A DNA stretch of 64,000 bases from Paraburkholderia aspalathi (GCF_900116445.1 NZ_FPBH01000001.1:496001-560000); one strand, 5' to 3'. Positions 17,571 to 26,543 are shown, counted from the stretch's first letter. The notes: generated by a model not told the origin, from the letters alone. Made by a program: numbers and translations.

Positions 17571-18467
17571 ATGACCGAATCATCCCGTCTTCTGCTTTCA
17601 AACGGCACGCTGCAGGCCGAAATCGCGCCGCACCTGGGCGCACGTATGTGCCGCCTGCAGGCGCTCGACGGCGACATCGATCTCGTTATGCCCCTCGGCG
17701 AATGGCGCGCGCCCGAGCATGACTGGCCCAAAGCGGGCGCCTACCCGTTGATACCGTACTCCAACCGGATCGCCGGATCGTGCCTTGCCTTCGGCGGTGA
17801 AATTCACACGCTTACACCGCACCCTCTGGATTTGCCGAACGCGTTGCACGGGCACGCGCAAAGCTGCGCATGGCAGGTGCTGGCGCACGATTCCCAGCAC
17901 GCGAAAATGGCGCTGCGCGAGCGCGCATGCGGGCATTGGCCGTGGCCGTTCGAAGCAGGCCTGAGCTTCGCGCTGCGCGCGAACGCACTCGACGTGTCGT
18001 TCACCCTTCGCAATGAGGGCGATAGCCCGATGCCGGCCGGCCTCGGCTGGCATCCGTTTCTTGCGATCGACGCGGATTCGACGCTGCGCTTCGACGCACT
18101 GAAGCGTTGGGAACTCGATGCTACCTTCCTGCCGACCGGTCGCACGCAGCGGAACCCGCAATCGACTTCGCTAACGCGCGGCGACTGCGAAACGAGCAAT
18201 CTCGCGATCTACGCCAGCGAATGGGACGGAACCGCAATGCTGGAGCGCCGCAGGGGCACCTTGCTCATCACGGCTGCCGCGCCGTTCACGCATCTCGTTG
18301 CGTTTGCGCCGCGCGGTGCGCCGTATTTCTGCGTCGAGCCAGTGACTCACGTTGCGAACGGTTTCAATCTCGCCGCTCGCGGCATCGAGGGAACCGGCCT
18401 GAAGGTGCTCGCGCCGGGCGAAGTGTTCGCAGCGCAGCTCACGCTAGCTTGGGAACCAAATCGCTGA
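17571..18467 (+). CDS. Aldose 1-epimerase family protein
   Basis: Interconverts alpha and beta anomers of a sugar or uronic acid, supplying the anomer used by the dehydrogenase. The 298 residues carry the galactose-mutarotase fold: 'GARMCRLQALDGD', 'YPLIPYSNRIAG' (substrate Arg), 'NALHGHAQSCAW' (His), 'MPAGLGWHPFLAID' (second His) and 'YFCVEPVTHVANGFN' with the catalytic Glu. It lies 30 bases after the IclR fusion and is probably co-transcribed with it. The substrate is not defined by sequence; neighbours suggest a uronate or pentose. Confidence 0.85.
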   Translation: MTESSRLLLSNGTLQAEIAPHLGARMCRLQALDGDIDLVMPLGEWRAPEHDWPKAGAYPLIPYSNRIAGSCLAFGGEIHTLTPHPLDLPNALHGHAQSCAWQVLAHDSQHAKMALRERACGHWPWPFEAGLSFALRANALDVSFTLRNEGDSPMPAGLGWHPFLAIDADSTLRFDALKRWELDATFLPTGRTQRNPQSTSLTRGDCETSNLAIYASEWDGTAMLERRRGTLLITAAAPFTHLVAFAPRGAPYFCVEPVTHVANGFNLAARGIEGTGLKVLAPGEVFAAQLTLAWEPNR

Positions 18468-18488
18468 CGGGCGCGCGACAGCTGTCCG

Positions 18489-18505
18489 GTTCCATAAGGT
18501 GGAAC
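18489..18505. promoter_or_regulatory. Palindromic operator 3 (GTTCCA-TAAGG-TGGAAC)
   Basis: Third copy of the same palindrome, just after the aldose epimerase stop and about 140 bases before the NTF2-like gene. It probably governs a second promoter for the NTF2-ALDH-Dabb-SDR-dehydratase operon. Confidence 0.65.
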
Positions 18506-18646
18506 TCGCGTCGCTGGCGCGTCTCTAGTGGTCCGAAATCCGCATCGATGCGCCACTAAACTGGTGACCACACTCAGTTCAGCGTATCGCACGTGCCATT
18601 TCCGGCGCGACTCTGGCGCGAACTTCCCCCAGGAGGAGCATCACTG

Positions 18647-19135
18647 ATGGCCCATTCCGATCAGGACCGCTACGCGGCACTCATTCGCCGCTACTTCGAC
18701 GCCTGCAACAAAGCCGACTACGACAAACTCGTATCGTGCTTCACGCCTGACGCCGTGCATTATTTTCCCGCCGGCCTGCCCGACGTGCCGTGGCGCAGCG
18801 CCGACATGATCGCGCGCAAATGGCAATGGTGCGTCGCCGAGTTGGGCTCGCAATGGACCATCGAGAAAATCCTCGTGTCGCGCGACTCGGATGAAGCCGT
18901 GATCGAGTGGACGCACTGGAAGACGAAGCTCGGCACCGCGTTGCGCGGCGATGAATGGTATGTGTTCGATCGTGAGACCTGCCGCATCAAGGAGATTCGT
19001 GCTTATTACGCGTCGCCCGCCGACAAGCGCGTCGCGATCAACGAACTCGTTGCATTCGACTACCAGGAACGCGGTTACTACCTGGAGGCGCAAACCACGC
19101 CGCCGGCGAACGTGAAAGCGGAGGTGCAGTCGTGA
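18647..19135 (+). CDS. NTF2-like (SnoaL-type) protein
   Basis: A 162-residue single-domain protein with the cone-like NTF2 fold: 'YAALIRRYFDACNKADYDKL' at the N-terminus, 'CFTPDAVHYFP', and the strand pair 'EAVIEWTHWKTKL' and 'CRIKEIRAYYASPAD'. Family members are isomerases, dehydratases or hydrolases, and the substrate cannot be read from sequence. I chose the ATG at 18647 because AGGAGGAG lies 9-16 bases upstream; the longer frame to 18593 lacks a binding site. It overlaps the aldehyde dehydrogenase start by GTGA. Confidence 0.8.
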   Translation: MAHSDQDRYAALIRRYFDACNKADYDKLVSCFTPDAVHYFPAGLPDVPWRSADMIARKWQWCVAELGSQWTIEKILVSRDSDEAVIEWTHWKTKLGTALRGDEWYVFDRETCRIKEIRAYYASPADKRVAINELVAFDYQERGYYLEAQTTPPANVKAEVQS

Positions 19136-20586
19136 GCGCCATGCTTGAAGCAGGAACCTCTAACTTCGCTGCCATCGATGCCGCCGTCGCGCGCTCATAC
19201 GGAGCGCAAGTGGACTACGCTGCCGCGCCGCATGCGGTACGCAGCACTCTTCTGCGCGGTCTGGCCGACGCGCTAGGGCGCGACGCCGCGTCGCTCGTCG
19301 CGCTCGCCAACGAAGAGACGTCCCTCGGCGCCGGACGTCTAAACGGTGAACTCGCGCGTACTGCGTTCCAGCTGCGCGGATTCGCGGATCGCGTCGACGC
19401 AGGCATCGCCGCGCGCACCGTCGACGATGCAGCCGTTGCCGGCGCACCGCCCGCAGGCCGTCCGCATCTGACGCGCGTGTTCGCTCCGCTCGGTCCCGTC
19501 GCGATGTTCGCCGCGAGCAACTTCCCATTCGCGTTCTCGGTGCTGGGTGGCGACACGGCATCGGCGCTCGCAGCGGGTTGCGCTGTGATCGTCAAGCCGC
19601 ATTCGGGCCATCCGGAGTTGTCGCGCCGTGTGCATGCGCTAGCGGCCGGTGTGCTGCGCGAGCAGGGTCTGCCCGAAGGCGTGATCGGCTTCGTCGAGGC
19701 GTCGCGCGAAGCCGCAGTGCACCTCGTGAGCCATCCCGACGTGGGCGCGGTGGCGTTCACCGGTTCGTATCAAGGCGGCGTGGCGTTGTGGAAAGCGGTG
19801 AATGCGCGTGCGCGCCCGATACCATTTTATGGCGAACTCGGTTCTATCAATCCGCTCGTCGTAACGCCGCAGGCGCTCACGCAAGACGTCGAAACACCCG
19901 CCGCCACGCTCGCGGCTTCGATCGCGCTCGGTTGCGGCCAGCTCTGCACCAGCCCCGGCGTGATCGTGGTTCGCGCCGACGGAACCGGCACGCGTTTCGT
20001 GGAAGCGCTCGCGCGCTCGCTCGCCGCTCAGAAGACCCACGCGATGCTCACGCTGGCGATGCACCGCGGCTTCGAGAGGGCAACTGAACACATTGCGGCG
20101 CAGCCCGGCGTAGTGACACGGCTTGCCGCGCAAGCTGGCTCCGACGACGCTGACCATGCGCCCACGCCGCGCCTCTTCGAGATCGACGCCCAGTCGTTCG
20201 TGACGAATGCCGCGTTGCATGAGGAAATGTTCGGCCCGGCCGCGCTGGTCGTGAGGGCTCGTCACGACGCAGATGTGCTCGACGTGCTGACGGTGGTGGA
20301 AGGTACGTTGACCGTCACGCTATGGGGCGCCGAGGCCGACACTCCCGCGAATCGCGCGCTCGCCGCGGCGGCACAGCGCATCGCAGGGCGTGTGCTGTTC
20401 CGCGGCGTGCCGACCGGCGTGGCTGTGTGCGACGCGCAGCAGCACGGCGGGCCGTGGCCCGCGTCGACGCAGCCGCAGACCACATCGGTCGGTTACGCCG
20501 CGATCGAGCGGTTTTTGCGGCCCGTCGCGTTGCAGGACGCGCCCGCCTGGGCGATCGACGCCAACCGTGGAGGAGCCACGGTATGA
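19132..20586 (+). CDS. Aldehyde dehydrogenase, ketoglutarate-semialdehyde (2,5-dioxovalerate) type
   Basis: Oxidises an aldehyde with NAD(P), probably alpha-ketoglutaric semialdehyde, the last step of non-phosphorylative sugar-acid pathways that feed the TCA cycle. The 484-residue protein has the motifs of that subgroup: 'FAASNFPFAFSVLGGDTASA', 'VIVKPHSGHPELS', Glu in 'FYGELGSINPLVV', and the catalytic Cys in 'GCGQLCTSPGVIVV'. The start is GTG at 19132, coupled to the gene before, and it ends in an ATGA overlap with the Dabb gene. In this operon it sits with a uronate-dehydrogenase-like SDR and a dehydratase, which supports the assignment. Substrate not proven. Confidence 0.85.
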   Translation: MSAMLEAGTSNFAAIDAAVARSYGAQVDYAAAPHAVRSTLLRGLADALGRDAASLVALANEETSLGAGRLNGELARTAFQLRGFADRVDAGIAARTVDDAAVAGAPPAGRPHLTRVFAPLGPVAMFAASNFPFAFSVLGGDTASALAAGCAVIVKPHSGHPELSRRVHALAAGVLREQGLPEGVIGFVEASREAAVHLVSHPDVGAVAFTGSYQGGVALWKAVNARARPIPFYGELGSINPLVVTPQALTQDVETPAATLAASIALGCGQLCTSPGVIVVRADGTGTRFVEALARSLAAQKTHAMLTLAMHRGFERATEHIAAQPGVVTRLAAQAGSDDADHAPTPRLFEIDAQSFVTNAALHEEMFGPAALVVRARHDADVLDVLTVVEGTLTVTLWGAEADTPANRALAAAAQRIAGRVLFRGVPTGVAVCDAQQHGGPWPASTQPQTTSVGYAAIERFLRPVALQDAPAWAIDANRGGATV

Positions 20587-20876
20587 TGCAGCACGTCGTG
20601 ATGTTTCGTCGCTTGCCCCATATCGCCGAAGACGCGCAGCGCGAGGCAACGCTGGTCGACCGCATGCGCAACCTCGAAGGCGAAATCGACTTCATCCGTG
20701 CGTGGCGCGTTTCCGCGAATGAACTGGCGCGGCCGATCTGCTGGGACTATCTGCTCGAAGCGACGTTCGACGACTCGGAGGCGGTCGAGCGCTACCTGTC
20801 GCACCCCGCGCACCAGGCGCTCATCGCCGATCTGAAGACCTACTTCGAGTGGGTCGCATGCGATTACACCCGCTGA
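20583..20876 (+). CDS. Dabb-domain (stress-responsive alpha/beta barrel) protein
   Basis: A 97-residue dimeric ferredoxin-like barrel protein. 'MQHVVMFRRLP' opens the domain and 'LEATFDDSEAVERYLSHPAH' followed by 'FEWVACDYTR' closes it, as in Dabb proteins. Small proteins of this fold act as isomerases, cyclases or binding proteins in sugar and aromatic degradation clusters. The start overlaps the aldehyde dehydrogenase stop (ATGA), so expression is coupled. Exact role unknown. Confidence 0.8.
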   Translation: MMQHVVMFRRLPHIAEDAQREATLVDRMRNLEGEIDFIRAWRVSANELARPICWDYLLEATFDDSEAVERYLSHPAHQALIADLKTYFEWVACDYTR

Positions 20877-20895
20877 AACAGGACACTGTACTTCG

Positions 20896-21696
20896 ATGAA
20901 AACCCTTCTGGTGACCGGCGCGGCCGGCGGCGTCGCGACCCGCGTGCGCCCGTGGCTGCGCGAGCATTACAACCTGCGCCTGCTCGACCTGCGCGAGGCC
21001 ACCGACCTTGCGACTAACGAAACCGCGATCGTCGGCAGTATGACCGATCGGGAAGTGGTGCGGCGCGCGGCGCAAGGCGTCGACGGCATCTTGCATCTGG
21101 CGTGCGCTTATAGCCTCGACATCGACTTCGAGGCGACCCTTGATGCGAACTATCGCGCGCAGCTGTATCTGCTCGATGCGTGCGTCGAGTACGGCATCCG
21201 GCGCTTCGTGTTTGCAAGCAGCCATCATGTGCTCGGTCAGCATCGCGTTGACGGCTTCGCGGGCGACCATGCGAGCGTCGCGCCCGACGGTTTCTATGCG
21301 CTCAGCAAGGTGTTCGGCGAGGCCGCCTGCGCGCTTTACGCGCATCGTCACGGCATCAAGGCACTGTCGATCCGCATTGGCAATGCAGATGATCGAGTGA
21401 GCGACGGCCGCCGTCAGCACATCTGGGTAAGCGGGCGCGATCTCGCGCAACTCGTGCGTATCGGCTTCGAAAACGAAGACATCACGAGCGACGTCGTCTA
21501 TGGCGTATCGCGCTGTCCCGCGCCGTTCTTCGACAACGCGCGCGCCGTCGCGCTCGGCTATGTGCCGCAGGATTCGGCGCTCGATAATCTGGCGCCTGAT
21601 TTCGTCGCTCGTGACGCGATGCCGGCTTCAGCCGGGCCGGACTTCGTTGGCGGCCCTTACGTGCCGCAGCCGCTGACCGTAAAATCGCCGCGATGA
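20896..21696 (+). CDS. NAD-dependent epimerase/dehydratase family protein, uronate-dehydrogenase-like
   Basis: Extended SDR of 266 residues. The NAD site is 'LLVTGAAGGVATRVRPWL' at the N-terminus, the catalytic motif is 'YALSKVFGE' (Tyr and Lys), and 'VFASSHHVLGQH' carries the active-site Ser. Overall size and motif spacing resemble bacterial uronate dehydrogenases, which oxidise galacturonate or glucuronate at C1 to the aldaro-lactone. The enzyme next in the operon is an enolase-superfamily dehydratase, the usual follow-on step. Other sugar-oxidising or epimerising roles remain possible. Confidence 0.75.
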   Translation: MKTLLVTGAAGGVATRVRPWLREHYNLRLLDLREATDLATNETAIVGSMTDREVVRRAAQGVDGILHLACAYSLDIDFEATLDANYRAQLYLLDACVEYGIRRFVFASSHHVLGQHRVDGFAGDHASVAPDGFYALSKVFGEAACALYAHRHGIKALSIRIGNADDRVSDGRRQHIWVSGRDLAQLVRIGFENEDITSDVVYGVSRCPAPFFDNARAVALGYVPQDSALDNLAPDFVARDAMPASAGPDFVGGPYVPQPLTVKSPR

Positions 21697-22790
21697 AGAT
21701 CCGCTCGGTCGAGACCCGGATCGTCGACATTCCGTTTGAAGACGGGCGCCATGCGCTCGGAGGCGTTGCTTCGGCGTGGAGGTCGCTGGAAACGGTGCTG
21801 GTTCGCGTCGAAGACACCGACGGCAACGTGGGCTGGGGCGAGGCGTTCGGCTATTTTGTCGCCGACGCCGTGCGCAGCCTGATCGACACGCGTGTGAAAC
21901 CGCTGGCCGAAGGCGCGACGATCGAATCGATTGCCGAATGGACGCGGCAAACCCAGCGTCATTTGCATATCTTCGGCCGCTACGGCATCACCATGTTCGC
22001 GATTTCTGGCGTCGACATGGCCTTGTGGGATCTTGCCGCGAAACGCGCAAAGGTGCCGCTGTGGAAGCTGCTCGGTGGCGATGAACCCACGCGTCTATCG
22101 ACGTATGCGAGCCTCGTGCGTTACGGCAACGGTGCGGCGACGGCGGCGATGTGCCGCCGCGCGCTTGATCAGGGTTATCGCGACATCAAGCTGCACGAGA
22201 TAGATTTCGCGGTGATCGAAGCGGCGCACGCGGAGATCGCCGGCCGCGCCCCGGTCTCGGTCGACGTCAACTGCGCGTGGGACGATGCGCAAACGCTTCG
22301 CGCCATCGCGCGCATGCAGGAGCTGGGCGGATTTTCATGGGTCGAAGAGCCGATCTTCCCGCCCGAGGATTTCGCGCGTCTCGCGGGCCTGCGCCAGCAC
22401 GGCGTGCCGATTGCAGCTGGCGAAAACTGGTGCACCGCCGTCCAGTTCGCGCAGGCGGTGCACGCCGGGGCCGTCGACTATCTGCAACCCAGCGTGACCA
22501 AGGTAGGTGGCATCACGGAGTTCATCGACATCGTCGCGCTCGCGCGCGATGCGAGGGTCGGTGTGCTTCCGCATAGTCCGTATTTCGGTCCGGGGTTCAT
22601 TGCCACACTGCATCTCGCGACGGCGTATCAGGACATGTTGCAGGTCGAATACCATTACGTCGAACCCGCAGGCGAACTGATCGGCCTCGCGTCGATTCGC
22701 GACGGACATGTGTTCATACTGAACGATTCGCCGGGCCTTGGGCTTGCGCCTGACGAAACAGTCGTTGGACGGTTCGTTAGGCCTCGCTGA
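21693..22790 (+). CDS. Mandelate racemase/muconate lactonizing enzyme family, probable sugar-acid dehydratase
   Basis: Enolase-superfamily enzyme of 365 residues that likely dehydrates an aldonate or aldarate to a 2-keto-3-deoxy acid. The N-terminal capping domain is 'MKIRSVETRIVDIPF'. The barrel has the Lys of 'YRDIKLHEID', metal ligands Asp in 'SVDVNCAW', Glu in 'WVEEPIFPPE' and Glu in 'AAGENWCT', and a His in 'GVLPHSPYFGPG' positioned as general base. The Lys motif is KxH rather than KxK. It overlaps the SDR gene by ATGA and is the last gene of the operon, ending before a strong bidirectional terminator. Confidence 0.83.
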   Translation: MKIRSVETRIVDIPFEDGRHALGGVASAWRSLETVLVRVEDTDGNVGWGEAFGYFVADAVRSLIDTRVKPLAEGATIESIAEWTRQTQRHLHIFGRYGITMFAISGVDMALWDLAAKRAKVPLWKLLGGDEPTRLSTYASLVRYGNGAATAAMCRRALDQGYRDIKLHEIDFAVIEAAHAEIAGRAPVSVDVNCAWDDAQTLRAIARMQELGGFSWVEEPIFPPEDFARLAGLRQHGVPIAAGENWCTAVQFAQAVHAGAVDYLQPSVTKVGGITEFIDIVALARDARVGVLPHSPYFGPGFIATLHLATAYQDMLQVEYHYVEPAGELIGLASIRDGHVFILNDSPGLGLAPDETVVGRFVRPR

Positions 22791-22832
22791 ACACGGTACC
22801 TGATCTTTGCGCGGCCAGCAGATCAGCAGGTG

Positions 22833-22865
22833 AAAAAACGGCGGGCCGCGCGGCTCGCCGTTTTT
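22833..22865. terminator. Bidirectional terminator between convergent operons
   Basis: AAAAACGGCG pairs with CGCCGTTTTT across a GC-rich loop, with A and T tracts on both sides. It serves the dehydratase operon and overlaps the stop codon of the convergent esterase gene. Confidence 0.88.
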
Positions 22866-23829
22866 ACTCAGGCTGACGATACGGCGCGACGCCACGTCCG
22901 GTCAGAAAGGCTGCAATTCGGTCGTAGGCGATCGCCACTTCGGGCAGTTGCGTCGCGCGCAGTCCTGCATGGACGAGGCCGTCGCCGTGCCACACGTCGA
23001 CCTCCACGCCCGATTCGCGCAGGCGGGCTGCATACTCGATGCACTGATCGCGCAACACGTCCTGCATCGCCACCATCATCAGCGTGGGCGGCAGGCGCGA
23101 CAAATCACGGGATTCGAGCGGCATGGCGAGAGAAAGCCGCCGGTCGGATTCGTTCGGTAGATATAGTGCAATCGAATCGGCAAGGCCACGAGCGGAAAGC
23201 ATGGGCGCTTGGGCGAATTGTTCCAGCGAGGCGAAAGTCTGGCTCGCGCTCACCACCGGATACATCAGCACTTGTGCCTGCGGTTGCGTCTGCGCCTCGG
23301 CATCGACACGATCGCGCAAGGCTATGCACAATGCGGCGGCTAGCGTGCCGCCCGCACTGTCACCGGCCACCGCGCGCCGCTCTGGGTCGATCTGAAGCGA
23401 GGTGGCCGCGTCGCCCAGCGCATCCCACACGGCAAGACCGTCGTCGAGTGGGGCAGGGAAGCGCGCTTCGGGCGCAAGCCGGTAATCGACGGCCACGATG
23501 GCCAGATCGGCGCGTTGCAACAACGCGTGAGCAAACCAGTCGTGCGTCGTATGACTCCCCACGGTCCAGCCGCCGCCATGGAACAGCACCAGCACCGCCC
23601 AGCCGTCGCGCGGCGCGCGACGGGCCGGCCGATAGCAACGCGTCATCACGCCACCGATCATCTGGTCGCTGACGACTAACCTATCCGGCGCGTGCGGTGT
23701 GAAATGCGCGCATTGACGCACGAAGGCAGCACGTCGGCCCGGCCAGTCGTCGGTCGCGCTCTGGAAGGTAGCGACGGTCCGGATGAACACACGCATACCT
23801 TCGCTGATTCCGGCTTCCGCTTCGTTCAT
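22864..23829 (-). CDS. Alpha/beta hydrolase, HSL-type esterase
   Basis: A 321-residue esterase of the hormone-sensitive-lipase group. It has the oxyanion motif 'LFHGGGWTVGS', 'AVDYRLAPEARFPAPLDD', the nucleophile Ser in 'VAGDSAGGTLAAAL', and C-terminal Asp ('AMQDVLRDQ') and His ('GLVHAGLR') completing the triad. The open frame runs further upstream to 24372, but that part overlaps the MFS gene in another frame. The Met at 23829 is the sensible start. It could hydrolyse an acetylated sugar or a lactone for the neighbouring pathway; no direct evidence. Confidence 0.82.
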   Translation of the reverse strand: MNEAEAGISEGMRVFIRTVATFQSATDDWPGRRAAFVRQCAHFTPHAPDRLVVSDQMIGGVMTRCYRPARRAPRDGWAVLVLFHGGGWTVGSHTTHDWFAHALLQRADLAIVAVDYRLAPEARFPAPLDDGLAVWDALGDAATSLQIDPERRAVAGDSAGGTLAAALCIALRDRVDAEAQTQPQAQVLMYPVVSASQTFASLEQFAQAPMLSARGLADSIALYLPNESDRRLSLAMPLESRDLSRLPPTLMMVAMQDVLRDQCIEYAARLRESGVEVDVWHGDGLVHAGLRATQLPEVAIAYDRIAAFLTGRGVAPYRQPE

Positions 23830-23900
23830 AAAGTCCGTTAAACAAAATAGCGCATGACCCGACAGGACATGCGCATAAGACAAGCAGCGCGTGTGGGGCG

Positions 23901-25187
23901 TTAGCAGACCGAGGCCGGCTCGGGCTCCAGCGCGCGATCCGTGCCGTCGACGAACCATGCGAGAATCAGCGAGCCGACCAGCCCGACCGCTCCCGCGAGC
24001 ACGAACGCGCTCGCATAGCTGCCGGTGGTCTGAATGAGCATGCCTGTAATTGCAGGTCCTACGATACCCGAGCAGTTCGCGAGCCCGTGCATGAACCCGC
24101 TCGCCGTGCCTACCTGATGGCGCGGCACGCTGTCCTGAATGATCGCCCAGTACGCGGGCGCCGCAAGCATCAGCAAGCCGATCGCTACCGTCATCACACC
24201 TACCGCCGTCCAGACCGAGTCGACCACGCCGGTCAGTGCAATGCACGCAGCCGCGATCAGAAGCGACGTCACCAGCACGACCTTGCGGGAGAACATGCGC
24301 TTGCCGGTGCGCCGATAAATCGCATCGATGAGAAAACCGCCTGAAAGAAAACCGATCGCGCCGGTGATCCACGGCAACGAGCTGACAAGACTCATGTCCT
24401 TGAGGCTGATATTCTTAGCATCGACGAGATAACTCGGGAACCACGTGATGAAGAAGAACAGGATGTAGTTGTAGCAGAAGAGCGAGATGCCGGTAGTCAG
24501 CACGGCGCGCGTGGTGATGACCTCGCGAATGGAGACCTTCTGGCCTGTCGGCGCTTTTACCGCTTCCTGACCGGACTCTATGTGTGAAAGCTCCGCCTTG
24601 TTCACGCGCGGATGCTGTGCCGGCGTTTCGGTGGCGAGGAAGCGCCAGGTGATCGCCCACGTGATGCCAAGCACGGCCATCACGAGAAACGCTGCCCGCC
24701 AGCCGAACGAAAGCGCGAGGAAGCCGACCACGGGGCCCGCGAGTGCGCCGCCGATTGGACCACCGGCCTGGCTGATGCCGGCGGCGGTCGCCCGTTCGCC
24801 GAGCGGAAACCACGTGTTCACGACCTTGTTGGCCGTCGATGCATTTGGTCCTTCGCCCATACCGAACGCAATGCGGACCAGAAGCATTGACCAGAAGCCG
24901 GAGACGGCGGCCGTCAGTCCACACGCAATGGACCAGCCGGCCATGGAGACGGTCAGCACGCGGCGTCCGCCAAATCGGTCGGCGAAGTAACCCCCGAGGA
25001 AGTTGAAGACCGCATAGCCGATCGAGAAGGCGCCGAAGATGATGCCTTTCTCGCCTGCCGTGAGATGAAAATCACGCGTGACGAACGGCATGGCAATCGA
25101 CAACGCAGAACGGTCGATGTAGTTGATGACCGTGGCGAGCAGGAGCATCGCCAGAATGATCGTACGGTATTGTCCGCGGAATTTCAT
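23901..25187 (-). CDS. MFS transporter, ACS family (sugar-acid/hexuronate type)
   Basis: Inner-membrane proton symporter of 428 residues with 12 predicted helices. The N-terminal 'LLATVINYIDRSALSIAMPF' and the loop 'GYFADRFGGRRVL' are typical of the anion:cation symporter family, which takes up glucarate, galactonate, hexuronates and similar acids. 'IAFGMGEGPNASTANKVV' is a conserved ACS motif. GGAGA lies just before the ATG. Placement opposite the sugar-acid operon suggests it imports that pathway's substrate. Confidence 0.88.
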   Translation of the reverse strand: MKFRGQYRTIILAMLLLATVINYIDRSALSIAMPFVTRDFHLTAGEKGIIFGAFSIGYAVFNFLGGYFADRFGGRRVLTVSMAGWSIACGLTAAVSGFWSMLLVRIAFGMGEGPNASTANKVVNTWFPLGERATAAGISQAGGPIGGALAGPVVGFLALSFGWRAAFLVMAVLGITWAITWRFLATETPAQHPRVNKAELSHIESGQEAVKAPTGQKVSIREVITTRAVLTTGISLFCYNYILFFFITWFPSYLVDAKNISLKDMSLVSSLPWITGAIGFLSGGFLIDAIYRRTGKRMFSRKVVLVTSLLIAAACIALTGVVDSVWTAVGVMTVAIGLLMLAAPAYWAIIQDSVPRHQVGTASGFMHGLANCSGIVGPAITGMLIQTTGSYASAFVLAGAVGLVGSLILAWFVDGTDRALEPEPASVC

Positions 25188-25379
25188 CGCTTCTTGTCTC
25201 CAAACTTTTTGTCGTGTCCGGCGCCACGCTTCGCGACGGCTTTGATGTTCATCGTACTGGTTGACCTGAACCGCGGGGCCTGCCGCCCGACGGATCCAAG
25301 GGCCTCATTCCCAGGCAGTGGAACTGGCCCGCAACGAGTTGCATCGGCTCGCGCCGTTGGGCGCAGCGGATAATTTCGA

Positions 25380-26543
25380 TCAGAACTTGTGACGCAGCCC
25401 GACAACGGCACCAACCTGGCGGTTCGAGGACGACGCGGAAAGCGCCCACAGTTGCGCGACCGCGTTGCGGCCCGTGGAATCTCGCCCTGATGCCTGCTGC
25501 CCCATCACCATCGCGTACATGTCGGTTCGCTTCGAGAGGAAGTAGTCGAGCGAGACATCGGCTTCGTGATAAGTCACACGGCCTGAATCGCCGCCGTTCA
25601 CTGGAGCGCCGTGGATGTACTGATACGAAGCGCCCAGTTTCAGCGAAGGCGTGAACGAGTAGCCCATCGCGACTTCCGCTGTATTGAATGACGCGGTCCC
25701 GCGATAGCCGTTCGAGTCGAGCGCGGCTATCGCGCCAAGGCCTTTGAAGCGCACGTTCGTATATGTGGCGGCGAGACTCCACGCGCCGGCCGTGTATCCC
25801 GTGGTGGCGGCGAAGGTTTCCAGGGAGCGCGCGGACGCATAGCCGGAAAAGACCCGGTATGACGACATGTTGGATGCGGTCGTGCTCGACGACGGGTTGT
25901 TGCCGTAGTACGAGAAGTTCGGATCGCGCGCGTTGAGATAGGCGAGGCCGAAGAATAACGGGCCACGCTTATACGACGTACCGAGCGACCACGCGCGATT
26001 GCGCTCGAAACTTCCCGCTACGCCTCCTGCGCTGAACAGCCCGCCGAACTTCAAACCGCCGTAATCCACGCTGGCAAACTTGACGACGTTATTCAGGCGG
26101 TAGTCGTTGCCGAGATTGTCGAACTCTGCCGGATGATTGATGAGCAGCGCCGTGCTCGCACGCGCGGGTTCAACATAGTCGACGATGGAATCGTATTGCC
26201 GCCCGAGGGTTACCGCTCCATAGGGGCTCGTCACTCCCACAAAAGCTTGCCGCCCGAACATGGAGTTGCCTTGTCCCATCGCGCCGGTCAACGGCGAGAA
26301 ACCGCTTTCCAGCCGGAAGATGGCCTGGTAACCACCGCCGAGATCCTCGATCCCCGTCATACCCCAACGATTGCCCTGGTACCATCCGGCTTGCGTCGCG
26401 TACAGATGGGAGCCGCCGACATTGTTTGCGAAGATGAGGCCGGCGTCCAGTACGCCGTAGAGGGTCACGCTACTCTGAGCCTGAGCGCAGATCGGCAGTC
26501 CCAAAGCGAGGGCAAGAAAAACGGTGTTGCGTTGATTGCTCAC
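25380..26543 (-). CDS. Gram-negative porin, OmpC/Omp32-type
   Basis: Outer-membrane trimeric beta-barrel of 387 residues. Signal peptide 'VFLALALGLPICAQA', mature start 'QSSVTLYGVLDAGL', the Burkholderia porin motifs 'NRWGMTGIEDLGGG' and 'AVTLGRQYDSIVD', and a C-terminal Phe ('VVGLRHKF') required for barrel assembly. A TTG at 26555 opens the frame, but a GTG at 26543 lies just behind TTGGAGA and gives a better start. Reverse strand with the MFS and esterase genes. Related in sequence style to the porin at 45.9 kb. Confidence 0.88.
   Translation of the reverse strand: MSNQRNTVFLALALGLPICAQAQSSVTLYGVLDAGLIFANNVGGSHLYATQAGWYQGNRWGMTGIEDLGGGYQAIFRLESGFSPLTGAMGQGNSMFGRQAFVGVTSPYGAVTLGRQYDSIVDYVEPARASTALLINHPAEFDNLGNDYRLNNVVKFASVDYGGLKFGGLFSAGGVAGSFERNRAWSLGTSYKRGPLFFGLAYLNARDPNFSYYGNNPSSSTTASNMSSYRVFSGYASARSLETFAATTGYTAGAWSLAATYTNVRFKGLGAIAALDSNGYRGTASFNTAEVAMGYSFTPSLKLGASYQYIHGAPVNGGDSGRVTYHEADVSLDYFLSKRTDMYAMVMGQQASGRDSTGRNAVAQLWALSASSSNRQVGAVVGLRHKF

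Noticed and set aside
23830..24372. N-terminal extension of the HSL-type esterase
   Set aside because: It overlaps the end of the MFS gene on the same strand in another frame; esterase homology starts only after 23829.
25309..25324. A fourth TTCCA-N5-TGGAA operator between the MFS and porin genes
   Set aside because: TTCC and GGAA half-sites are present, but the spacing is one base too long and the inner bases do not match. Not counted as a site.
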